DNA from: Palaeococcus ferrophilus DSM 13482 | GTDB lineage: Archaea; Methanobacteriota_B; Thermococci; Thermococcales; Thermococcaceae | Reading direction: 5' to 3' | Length of the DNA stretch: 64,000 nt | Assembly (NCBI RefSeq): GCF_000966265.1 | Contig: NZ_LANF01000019.1 | Location: forward strand, 62,001 to 126,000 | Shown: positions 57,638 through 64,000 of the stretch, piece by piece | How positions within the stretch are numbered: position 1 is the stretch's first letter | How the letters are laid out: every line of letters starts with the position of its first letter | Program-made: the position numbers and the translations under genes | The notes under the pieces: generated by a model | The model's database searches: none | What the model was told of the DNA's origin: nothing | The model's input: only the letters and a program-made list of their open reading frames with translations

Positions 57638-58201
57638 ATGCAAGTTCTTGAGCTCGCGAAGCGCAGGAAGACCGTGAGGAAGTTTCTCCCGGATAGGCCC
57701 CCAAAAGAGGATATCCTGAAGGCCATAAAGGCGGCAAAGGAGGCCCCCTCCGGGATGAACGCTCAGCCCTGGAAGTTCGTCGTTGTTGACGACGACTGGC
57801 TGAAGGCCAAAATCCGTGAAGCCTGCGAGAGGGAGGAGGAGAAGTTCTACTCCCACACCAAAGGAGACCTCATGGCCTGGCTGAACGCCAAGGGCTTTAA
57901 GCCAGAGAAGCCCTTCCTGAGCGAAGCTCCTTACCTACTCCTCGTTTTCGGCCACACGAAAGCGCCATACTGGCTCCACTCCACGTGGATAGCCGTTGGG
58001 TACCTTCTCCTTGCGCTTGAGGAACTCGGCCTTGGAACCGTGACGTATACACCCCCAAACCCAAAGCCCATCGAGGAGCTCCTCCGGGTGCCAAAAGAGT
58101 GGAAGCTCCAGACGATACTTCCCGTTGGCTATCCCGCAGACCCTAAACCGAAGTACGAGAGAAAAAAGCTGGAGGATGTGGTGAGCTTCAACGAGTTTTA
58201 G
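57638..58201 (+). CDS. Nitroreductase-family flavoprotein
   Basis: The protein has 187 residues. KRRKTVRKFLPDRPPKEDIL at the start and EAPSGMNAQPWKFVVV are the FMN-binding signatures; the last third (LGLGTVTYTPPN; VPKEWKLQTILPVGYPADPK) is also standard. Such enzymes reduce quinones, flavins or nitro compounds with NAD(P)H. GGTGGTGCC precedes the ATG, with CCTTTTTATCC as TATA-like box about 40 bases upstream. The stop overlaps the convergent MFS gene by four bases. Confidence 0.92.
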   Translation: MQVLELAKRRKTVRKFLPDRPPKEDILKAIKAAKEAPSGMNAQPWKFVVVDDDWLKAKIREACEREEEKFYSHTKGDLMAWLNAKGFKPEKPFLSEAPYLLLVFGHTKAPYWLHSTWIAVGYLLLALEELGLGTVTYTPPNPKPIEELLRVPKEWKLQTILPVGYPADPKPKYERKKLEDVVSFNEF

Positions 58202-59361
58202 CTTTCTCCTCTCTGTACCATCAGGAGCATCGCCCCGGCCAGGACGAAGAAGGCAAGGCTCACGCCATATGGCAGCGTCGGATGGACGCTCGCAAGGGCC
58301 CCGGCCGCGACCGGCGTTACGAGGCCGAGAACCTTCCGGTAGCTTGAAATGGCCGCGTGGAACTCGGTTGTCTTCTCCTTCGGGATGAGCTTGAAGAGCC
58401 ACGAGCGATAGAATGGGAACCACAGCGCGTTGCCGAAGTCTCCGATGGCGTAAACCGCCAAGGCAAGCCAGAAGGATGGAGAGAGCGCCATCACAAGGGC
58501 GTAGAGGGCGTTGAGAAACATCCCAAGGGCTATTGCGTGGAAGCCCTTTCCCTTCGGAACCCTCTCGCTGGCGTAGGTGCCGGCTATTCTGAGAAGGCTG
58601 CTCGCAACCGCTATCAGCGTTATCTCGAAGACCGTCTTTTTCAGTACGAACACGACGTAGTTTATGAGGATGAACTCCGGTGCCAGCGCCCAGGCGAGGG
58701 TTAAGAGGGTTTCAAACGCGATGAGACGCTTGAACTCACCCGCTTTGAACGTGAACCCTTCCGGGCTTATCCTCTCCTCCTTCCCGACGCTCGGGAGGAA
58801 GAGCCAGAGGTATGTAACAGTAACGACCGAGAAGAGGCCGAAGAAGAGGAAGGTCATGCGGTAGTGCTCCGGCTTGTTGTACACATATCCGAGGAGATAG
58901 CCCATTATCGGAAAGCTCACCAAGGTCGCTATCTCGGGCAGGCGGAGGTGCCAGGCGAATATCTCCTCGTACTTGTCTTCCGGGTAGATTATCTGTTCGT
59001 AGGCCTGGTACAGTGGATAGAGAAGCGTGGAGAGCTTGTCAATCACTTTCCCCCCAAAGAGCATCAGCGGCGCTATTGTTCCTTTAGCGAGGCCGTACAT
59101 GACGTAGGCTATTCCATCGAGGATGTCTATCGCTATGAGGCCCTTTTTGATGTCCCATCGGTTGAAGAGCCTGCCGAAGAGGTAGGTGAGCGGGATCGAG
59201 ACGATGTTGACTACCGTGAAGAAGGCCCCGACTTCGAGGACGGAGTAGCCCGTCATCAGGAGGTAGAGCGGGAAGAGCGTCCACGTTATTAGTCCCGGGG
59301 CTATGAGCGTGTGGTAGAGCATGTAGGCCTTGGCATCTCTTGGAATCTCGCTCCAGCGCAT
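58198..59361 (-). CDS. Major facilitator superfamily transporter
   Basis: The protein has 387 residues and about eleven hydrophobic segments. It begins MRWSEIPRDAKAYMLYHTLIAPG; FGRLFNRWDIKKGL is the loop 2-3 motif (G-R-x-x-D-R-x-G-R-R family variant), and AVYAIGDFGNALWFPFYRSW lies in the C-terminal half. The substrate is unknown. GGAGGTGCC precedes the ATG at 59361; a longer open frame upstream overlaps the methyltransferase gene and has no ribosome site. Confidence 0.88.
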   Translation of the reverse strand: MRWSEIPRDAKAYMLYHTLIAPGLITWTLFPLYLLMTGYSVLEVGAFFTVVNIVSIPLTYLFGRLFNRWDIKKGLIAIDILDGIAYVMYGLAKGTIAPLMLFGGKVIDKLSTLLYPLYQAYEQIIYPEDKYEEIFAWHLRLPEIATLVSFPIMGYLLGYVYNKPEHYRMTFLFFGLFSVVTVTYLWLFLPSVGKEERISPEGFTFKAGEFKRLIAFETLLTLAWALAPEFILINYVVFVLKKTVFEITLIAVASSLLRIAGTYASERVPKGKGFHAIALGMFLNALYALVMALSPSFWLALAVYAIGDFGNALWFPFYRSWLFKLIPKEKTTEFHAAISSYRKVLGLVTPVAAGALASVHPTLPYGVSLAFFVLAGAMLLMVQRGES

Positions 59362-59444
59362 AAAGGCACCTCCCGAAGGCTTAAAGTGTCGTGCTTTGGG
59401 TGAAAAAATTTTAAATAATTTTCGGGGAGAGTAACGGTGGTGCC

Positions 59445-60045
59445 ATGGATGGAAGAAAAGTGAGACTTTGACTCGTGGGCGGAGAGCTACGACGAGGACG
59501 TTATGAGCGACGACTGGATACACCGCGATTATGGGAGAGTCCTTCGGCTCGTAGCGGGAAGGGCGAGAGGAGTTGTTGTTGATGTGGGCTGTGGCACGGG
59601 CAACATCCTCCGCTTCCTCCGGTGTGAGCGATACATCGGGGTCGAGCCCTCGGAGGGGATGAGAAATGTTTTCCGCGAGAAGTGGGGCTTTGAGCCCATT
59701 GACGGCCACTTCCTCGAAATCCATCTTCCGGAGGGGAGCGCGGATACAGTGGTGAGCACCTACGCCTTCCACCACGTCTCGGATGATGACAAGGAGGAAG
59801 CGATAAGGGAAATGCTCCGCGTGCTGAGACCGGGAGGTATCCTAATCATAGCCGACGTCATGTTCGAGTCGAAGGACGAGAAAAGGCGCATAGGTGAGGA
59901 GGACGGCATACTGGAGGATATCCTCGACGAGTACTTCGCGACCCTCGACCACTTGGGGGCGATTTTTGAAAGGCTGGAAGTTAAGTGGAGGGCTGAGAGG
60001 GTGAACAGGTACGTCCGGATAATATCGGCGGAAAAGAGATCCTAA
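59445..60045 (+). pseudogene. Class I SAM-dependent methyltransferase with interrupted N-terminus
   Basis: The body (VVVDVGCGTGNILRFLRCER; FHHVSDDDKEEAI; LRPGGILIIADVM) is an intact Rossmann methyltransferase of about 200 residues. The family segment FDSWAESYDEDV is in frame with it, but no start reaches it. An ATG at 59445, well spaced after GGTGGTGCC, is one base out of frame; an ATG at 59449 is in frame but meets a TGA at 59461-59463 (M-E-E-K-stop). Loss of one base (giving MDGRKVRFDSW) or TGA for TGG would restore the gene. A shorter product could begin at the ATG at 59503 without the first helix. Confidence 0.75.
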
Positions 60046-60098
60046 CGGAGACTTTTCAAAAAGGAAGGTGGTGCTTTTTCTTTTGAAAGCCTCGCCTT

Positions 60099-60566
60099 TC
60101 AGAGCGGGGAAGAGGTCAGGCACTTCACATAAATCAGCGCCTCCTCGCCCCACTCGGGGTAGGGGTCTATCAGAGCTACCCTCACGAAGCCTTTCTTCTC
60201 GTAGAAACGCCTCGTCTCATCGTAGGGCCGGTAGGAGAAATCGCCAGAAGTCTTGACGACGAGGACTTCAAAGCCTCGCTCCCTGGCCAGGCTCTCGGCG
60301 AACTTCAGCAGGGCGGAGCCGATGCCCTTTCTTTGGTGTTCCCTCCTTACTGCCATCCAGAGGATTTCCATGGCATTGTCGTTAATCGGTTTTATTGTTA
60401 TGAAGCCCAGAACGTTTCCGTTTTCTGCCGCCAAGTAGGTCTCCTCTCTCACTAGGTCGCGCTCGATGGCCCTAAGGCCCGCTTCGTTGAACCATTCGGG
60501 AAGGCCTTTCGCTATCTCCATGCATGCCAGTCTCTCTTCATCGGTTTCGAGGAGTTTGACGGTCAT
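60099..60566 (-). CDS. GNAT-family N-acetyltransferase
   Basis: The protein has 155 residues. NVLGFITIKPINDNAMEILWMAV is strand 4 and the start of motif A; RREHQRKGIGSALLKFAESLA holds the acetyl-CoA loop (R-x-x-G-x-G type). The end RRFYEKKGFVRVALIDPYPEWGEEALIYVK is typical of small aminoglycoside-like acetyltransferases. The acceptor is unknown. The ATG at 60566 is preceded by GGAGGAGAAG; a start at 60629 in frame has no ribosome site. Confidence 0.88.
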   Translation of the reverse strand: MTVKLLETDEERLACMEIAKGLPEWFNEAGLRAIERDLVREETYLAAENGNVLGFITIKPINDNAMEILWMAVRREHQRKGIGSALLKFAESLARERGFEVLVVKTSGDFSYRPYDETRRFYEKKGFVRVALIDPYPEWGEEALIYVKCLTSSPL

Positions 60567-60648
60567 CAACTTCTCCTCCAGCGCATCGGGCACGGATCGT
60601 GCCGGGTGATATTTAAACTTTGTTTGCAACTTGAAATTGGGGGCGAAG

Positions 60649-61359
60649 ATGAAAAAGGCTATCGGCTACTCTACCCTCATCACTGTGTCTATGTACGCCA
60701 TCTCCGAACTTCTTGTGAAATGCAGTGTTCTCTCAACGCTCAGCGGGAGGCTTGCGGGCATCTCTACCGCGCTTCTCGCTTCGTACCTAGTTTCAAGGGC
60801 ATTCCATATCAAGTTGCCCGGCCTGAAGTCCAGTGGGGATGGCATTCCCCATGCCCTTGCCCTCATGTTCCCCCTGTATGCCATCTCTATCATCGGAATT
60901 CTGTACCTTGGTCCGGCCAAGTTCATGGATGCCGCGAAGCCGGGTTTCGTGGAGGAATGGAGTCCCATTCTCGTGCCGTACTCCCTCGCCTTCTGGGCTC
61001 TGAGCGGCCTGATAATGGTGTACTTCTACGATGTAGCTCCCTATGAGCTTTTTAGCGGGCGTGGGAGACTTGCCGGCGTAGTCGGGGCCACCATTGTCTT
61101 CTCCCTCAACTACAACCAGCCTCTGATAACGGGCTTCTGGAGCGTGGAGGACATAATCTTCTTTGGCGCGGCCCTTACCTACTCGTATTCCGTCCACAGG
61201 GAACCCTCTGCGCTCCTCATTGTGTATCTCCTCTCGGAGGTGCCCCTCTGGTGGTGTCTCTTGGCTCCCTTGGGAGTTTCGGCTTTTGAAGCCTATATTG
61301 TCGCTCGCTTCCTGGTCTCAGCGTTTTTCCTTACCGGAATGTTCTTGAAACTGCGTTAA
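60649..61359 (+). CDS. Polytopic membrane protein, unrecognised
   Basis: The protein has 236 residues and six to seven hydrophobic segments (STLITVSMYAISELLV; LAGISTALLASYLV; FPLYAISIIGILYLG; AFWALSGLIMVYF; EDIIFFGAALTYSYSV; ALLIVYLLSEVPLWW). No catalytic motif (for example the E-E-x-x-x-R of CPBP proteases) is seen. GGGGGCGAAG precedes the ATG at 60649; a TTG at 60631 is a poor alternative. TATA-like TATTTAAACTTTG is about 35 bases upstream. It converges on the frameshifted GNAT gene with no gap. Confidence 0.78.
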   Translation: MKKAIGYSTLITVSMYAISELLVKCSVLSTLSGRLAGISTALLASYLVSRAFHIKLPGLKSSGDGIPHALALMFPLYAISIIGILYLGPAKFMDAAKPGFVEEWSPILVPYSLAFWALSGLIMVYFYDVAPYELFSGRGRLAGVVGATIVFSLNYNQPLITGFWSVEDIIFFGAALTYSYSVHREPSALLIVYLLSEVPLWWCLLAPLGVSAFEAYIVARFLVSAFFLTGMFLKLR

Positions 61360-61982
61360 CTACTCCATCCATCCTTCAAGGACACGGTTAACCAGCTTAA
61401 GGAACTCCTCCTTGCTCCCGCCCTGCCGGTAAAACTCCTCAAGCAGTCCCACGAAGCGCCTTTCTTCTTCGCTGAGCTTCTCGCCCTTCCACTTGAAGAT
61501 TCTGAAGCGCTCACGAGGAGCTCGACCGTGTAGAACTCCTCCCTTCCCACGGATTTGAGGTCTTTCACGAGCTCAAGGGTGTTTATAGTGTCGTAGCCAA
61601 GCCTCTTCCAGAACCCTATCGCGTCCCTGTCCTGAGGGAGGACGAGGGGGTAGAGGGAGGTGTCGTGCTTGAGAACCTCCTTTTCGGCCTTTTCCACGAG
61701 CGCTCTTCCAAGACCTCTCCCCCGGAACTCAGGTTTTACGTATATTTCCTCGACCCAGAAGCAGCCTTCTCTATTTGAAAGCCGGATGAATCCTGCTGCT
61801 CTTCCATCTTCAAGGACGAGGAATATTATATCATCTCTCCTGAAGTAGCCCTCCGCTTCCTTTCTGTACGATTCCTCATAACTCGTCCTCCAGCCCTGCT
61901 TGTCCCTCAGTTCTTTGAAGAACTCGACGTAGAGATTTTGGAAATCCTCCAAACGCCCTTCGTGCAAACGGATGACGTCCAT
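61360..61982 (-). pseudogene. GNAT-family N-acetyltransferase with a 3' frameshift
   Basis: The first 157 residues (MDVIRLHEGRLEDFQNLYVE; YVKPEFRGRGLGRALVEKAE; AIGFWKRLGYDTINTLELV) are a normal acetyltransferase domain with an intact R-G-R-G-L-G acetyl-CoA loop. At about 61511-61515 the frame changes: the main frame runs into low-complexity S/R-rich sequence, while the next frame reads ERFRIFKWKGEKLSEEERR to KLVNRVLEGWME and a TAG at 61360. Adding one base (VELLVERFRIF) would restore a protein of about 207 residues. The catalytic part is intact, so activity might remain. GGTGGTGGAA precedes the ATG at 61982. Confidence 0.75.
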
Positions 61983-62038
61983 TTCCACCACCCTTACAAA
62001 AACAGGGAAATGCGAAAAAATTTGCGGAAATAGAAACG

Positions 62039-62860
62039 TCAACCCTGAATCGCTCTAAGCCCTTTTCTGAACACCAGCACGTTCGGCTCGTCCGTCTCGT
62101 CCCAGAGGCCCAGACCGAGTCTCTTAATGCCGGGTAACACTTCCATCATGCTCGCAGGGAGCATGAGCTCAAATACTTCGTCCCTCTCCTTCGCCACCCA
62201 AGCCATAGCTGGAAGCATGGCCCTTATGCACCCGAGGCCGAAGGAGAGCGGCGTGAAAGTGGCCCTTCCTTTCTCAACCAGGAACTTGAAGCCCGATATC
62301 TCGTAAACCTCGGCCTTCCTTCTCAGCCACTCAAGGGCCTCCTCGCTCCTGTGGACGAACTTCCAGCCGAGGGGGATGATGCCGAGCGTTAGGTCCTCCA
62401 TCGTCAGCTCTGCCGGCTCCGGTTCAACCGGCTCAAAGTCCTTAACTTTCGCAGCAAGGCTGAGGAAGCGGATAAGGACTTTAAAGCCGTCCTTCTTCGC
62501 CATCGCTATGCTCTCCCTGTTTAGGAAGTAGGTTGCGAACTCGAGGGCGTCTATCCTGCCCTCCTCCGCCAGCTTCCTTCCCATATCCACTATGAAGTTG
62601 TGGAGAAGCCTTCCAAAGCCTCTGCCGCGGTAGTTGGGGTGAACCCTCAACCCCTCCATCCAGCCGACTTTGCTGGGAAGAAACGTGAGCTTGGCCGTTC
62701 CGATTATCCTTCTATCGAACTCAAGGACGTAGAAGTTCCCGTCTTCGACCCAGCTATCAAACACGCGCGCGAGGTAGTCTTCCCCGCCCCAGGTAAGGCG
62801 CGCTATCTCCTCGATGAAGGGTTTATCTTCAGGTTTGGCCTCGCGGATGATGGGTTCCAT
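62039..62860 (-). CDS. Two-domain GNAT acetyltransferase
   Basis: The protein has 273 residues. The first half is a full GNAT domain (IIGTAKLTFLPSKVGWMEGL; LRVHPNYRGRGFGRLLHNFI). The second half (about 150-270) keeps the fold pattern without an acetyl-CoA loop (LTLGIIPLGWKFVHRSEEALEW; FGLGCIRAMLPAMAWVAKE) and is probably a degenerate second domain that binds substrate. Several archaea have such tandem proteins. ATG 62860 follows GGTGAACC. It lies 56 bases upstream of the previous gene on the same strand. Confidence 0.85.
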   Translation of the reverse strand: MEPIIREAKPEDKPFIEEIARLTWGGEDYLARVFDSWVEDGNFYVLEFDRRIIGTAKLTFLPSKVGWMEGLRVHPNYRGRGFGRLLHNFIVDMGRKLAEEGRIDALEFATYFLNRESIAMAKKDGFKVLIRFLSLAAKVKDFEPVEPEPAELTMEDLTLGIIPLGWKFVHRSEEALEWLRRKAEVYEISGFKFLVEKGRATFTPLSFGLGCIRAMLPAMAWVAKERDEVFELMLPASMMEVLPGIKRLGLGLWDETDEPNVLVFRKGLRAIQG

Positions 62861-62964
62861 TGCGGTTCACCGTGATAAACTCTCATTTCTCTATTTTATG
62901 CATTATGGCATGAGCGAATATCCCATTTTATCTGCTGGGAAGATGTTCGAAATTTGTTTTTATC
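62861..62964. other. Short AT-rich gap
   Basis: About 100 bases. TTTATCACGGTGAACC (as complement) precedes the GNAT gene; a TATA-like CATAAAATAGAG (minus strand, about 62889-62900) could start it. The downstream side holds T/A-rich tracts that can end the small-membrane-protein transcript. Confidence 0.4.
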
Positions 62965-63387
62965 TCAATCTTGTATTTTGTCGCTTGCTTTAGAGATCAC
63001 CCTGTACAATACCATCCCCAGAAAAAACCCGCAGTAAAAAAGGAAGGCAACAACCATCACTCCACCACTCTCATCGTAGTATCTAGGATTCAGCATCCTT
63101 GCGATTATGGACTGGGGAAGTATTGTAAGAGGTGTTATCAAAACCGCTAAGGCTCCAAACTCTCCAGCTGGAACATGAAGATATGAAAGAAACAGAAGAG
63201 TTGCAAGGGCAGGCACAAAAATGATAATCCCAATGATAGCCAGATCCCCTCTGCCCGCGGTTATTAAATCCCCTACCTTGCTTAGGGAAAACACTGTCAG
63301 CTCAATAATCGAGATTATAAAAACAACAGAAAAAGCGTATCCCCTCTTCATCATCGGATTCCTTTGTTCTGTCAGCTTTTCGTTCAT
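62965..63387 (-). CDS. Small four-helix membrane protein
   Basis: The protein has 140 residues and four hydrophobic segments (YAFSVVFIISIIELTVF; LAIIGIIIFVPALATLLFL; FGALAVLITPLTILP; VMVVAFLFYCGFFLGMVLY). It is related to the next upstream gene: both have E-F-G-x-L-A in the third helix and G-x-x-L-Y in the fourth. The function is unknown. GAGGGAAC precedes the ATG. AT-rich codon use (ATA, AAA, AGA) stands out from the rest of the window. Confidence 0.75.
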   Translation of the reverse strand: MNEKLTEQRNPMMKRGYAFSVVFIISIIELTVFSLSKVGDLITAGRGDLAIIGIIIFVPALATLLFLSYLHVPAGEFGALAVLITPLTILPQSIIARMLNPRYYDESGGVMVVAFLFYCGFFLGMVLYRVISKASDKIQD

Positions 63388-63399
63388 GATGTTCCCTCT

Positions 63400-63864
63400 T
63401 TACCTGTTCATCCTGGCATGTCCATTGTTATGAACTCGAACTGCTCTAAGCGCTTGATACAAAGCCGTTCCCATCAGGAATGAAACAACTGGCATAATGT
63501 ACGCACCAAATATCAGCACCGGATCGTTATCGCTGTAATCGGAATGGCCGGAGAGTGAACTGATGGCAAATGCGAATACTAACGTTATCAATGGGACAGT
63601 TAACGCCAAGACTCCGAATTCCAGAGGGGACACTCTCGTTTTCCACAGGAAGGCCAGTGTGAGCACCGAGAGCAAGAGCGTGGGATACACGAGTTCGTAG
63701 GCTCCGGAGAGGAGGTACCTTCCTGAAATAGTATCGTAGCTAACCCTCACGAGAGGGAGATTGTCTATGGCATTAGGATAATGCTGGGCAAGCTCGGTGA
63801 TTCCGAGTATCGTTAAGGTCCAAAGGGGAGAGACAAGGAGTAAAAAGAAAGCTACCTTTTTCAT
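63400..63864 (-). CDS. Small four-helix membrane protein, paralog of its neighbour
   Basis: The protein has 154 residues. VAFFLLLVSPLWTLTILGI opens the protein, and LLLSVLTLAFLWKTRVSPLEFGVLALTVPLITL and PVVSFLMGTALYQALRAV correspond to helices three and four of the paralog at 62965. The longer first loop (AQHYPNAIDNLPLVRVSYD) would face outward. GGGGTGAG precedes the ATG. The 12-base gap to its neighbour means they share a transcript. Function unknown. Confidence 0.75.
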   Translation of the reverse strand: MKKVAFFLLLVSPLWTLTILGITELAQHYPNAIDNLPLVRVSYDTISGRYLLSGAYELVYPTLLLSVLTLAFLWKTRVSPLEFGVLALTVPLITLVFAFAISSLSGHSDYSDNDPVLIFGAYIMPVVSFLMGTALYQALRAVRVHNNGHARMNR

Positions 63865-63929
63865 TTTCTCACCCCTTGTTTTGACATGGTTACTTTCTAC
63901 TGTCTGCAGATTATACTGCTTAAAACTAA

Positions 63930-64000
63930 TTAAACTTTGTTGTTATTGTAGACTAAGGTTAAGTAGAGCAAAACCACCCCCGCAAACGCCAGACCTCCCC
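63930..64000 (-). CDS. Membrane protein, C-terminal fragment (cut by window edge)
   Basis: On the minus strand the last bases of the window read GGLAFAGVVLLYLTLVYN followed by N-N-K-V and TAA at 63930-63932. It is a hydrophobic helix with a short polar tail, the likely C-terminus of another membrane protein in the same direction as the two preceding genes. Its family cannot be told. Confidence 0.5.
   Translation of the reverse strand, partial: GGLAFAGVVLLYLTLVYNNNKV

Noticed and set aside
59461-59463. TGA as selenocysteine in the methyltransferase
   Set aside because: Selenocysteine is not expected in Thermococcus, no matching hairpin is seen, and the position has no catalytic role. A point change or indel is simpler.

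Overview
The window is a stretch of hyperthermophilic archaeal chromosome, almost certainly a GC-rich Thermococcus. Evidence: GGTGA-type ribosome sites before nearly every start, TTTAWATA promoter boxes, archaeal primase, RaSEA, archaemetzincin, LSm, THEP1 and Lhr genes, two 2-oxoacid:ferredoxin oxidoreductases in tandem, hydrogenase maturation genes hypC/hypD, a GH57 enzyme with a CGP-CTERM tail, and a close FL11-type Lrp regulator. Genes are dense and short-spaced. No CRISPR array, rRNA or insertion sequence was seen; there is one tRNA gene, Ser(CGA).

Layout. 1-1005: toxin-antitoxin debris (PIN tail, DUF3368/UPF0175 pair, a decayed reading frame). 1052-3346: DRG-type GTPase, Lrp regulator, PfpI. 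3480-5676: four-gene envelope cluster (toastrack, two PspC, LiaF-like toastrack). 5677-8285: CitG-like protein facing a surE-marC-DUF1884 (family 4 encapsulin-like) operon. 8586-10644: unknown protein and RaSEA. 10890-16876: KGOR (delta, alpha, beta, gamma) and a second 2-oxoacid oxidoreductase (alpha, beta, gamma) with a DUF4258/DUF2283 pair between them. 16963-17907: a RadA paralog with an altered Walker A. 18003-20297: Nfn/Xfn-type flavoprotein pair behind a promoter carrying two sites that fit the SurR consensus. 20446-28518: archaemetzincin, glycosyltransferase, GH57, a DMT exporter, primase (priL broken by a frameshift), a toastrack protein. 28624-33974: FecCD-type ABC importer, TRAM protein, THEP1, Lhr helicase. 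34307-39617: secreted proline-tailed protein, UppP, sugar-nucleotide enzyme, DUF835 protein. 39614-42205: hypD, hypC (with a SurR-type site) and a CBS-domain protein with an HPF-like tail. 42347-44956: beta-helix surface protein. 45233-49067: tRNA-Ser, LSm, unknown genes, a frameshifted NSS transporter, MptE. 49359-54829: complete Dpp-type peptide ABC transporter. 54989-64000: DUF2341 surface protein sharing its tail domain with the beta-helix protein, Mut7-C protein, HEPN/MNT pair, nitroreductase, MFS, methyltransferase, acetyltransferases and small membrane proteins.

The genes fit a peptide-fermenting, sulfur-responsive heterotroph: Dpp brings in peptides, KGOR/XOR oxidise the resulting 2-oxoacids to reduced ferredoxin, Nfn/Xfn and hydrogenases (via HypCD) redistribute electrons, and SurR-type sites tie both redox branches to sulfur. 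Four genes (priL, the NSS transporter, one GNAT protein and a methyltransferase) are interrupted by single-base changes, at least two of them in homopolymers, so assembly error must be weighed against real inactivation. The most novel items are a 98-residue C-terminal domain shared by two unrelated secreted proteins, the Walker-A-altered RadA paralog, the DUF1884 encapsulin-like gene outside its usual cargo setting, and the CBS-HPF-like fusion.
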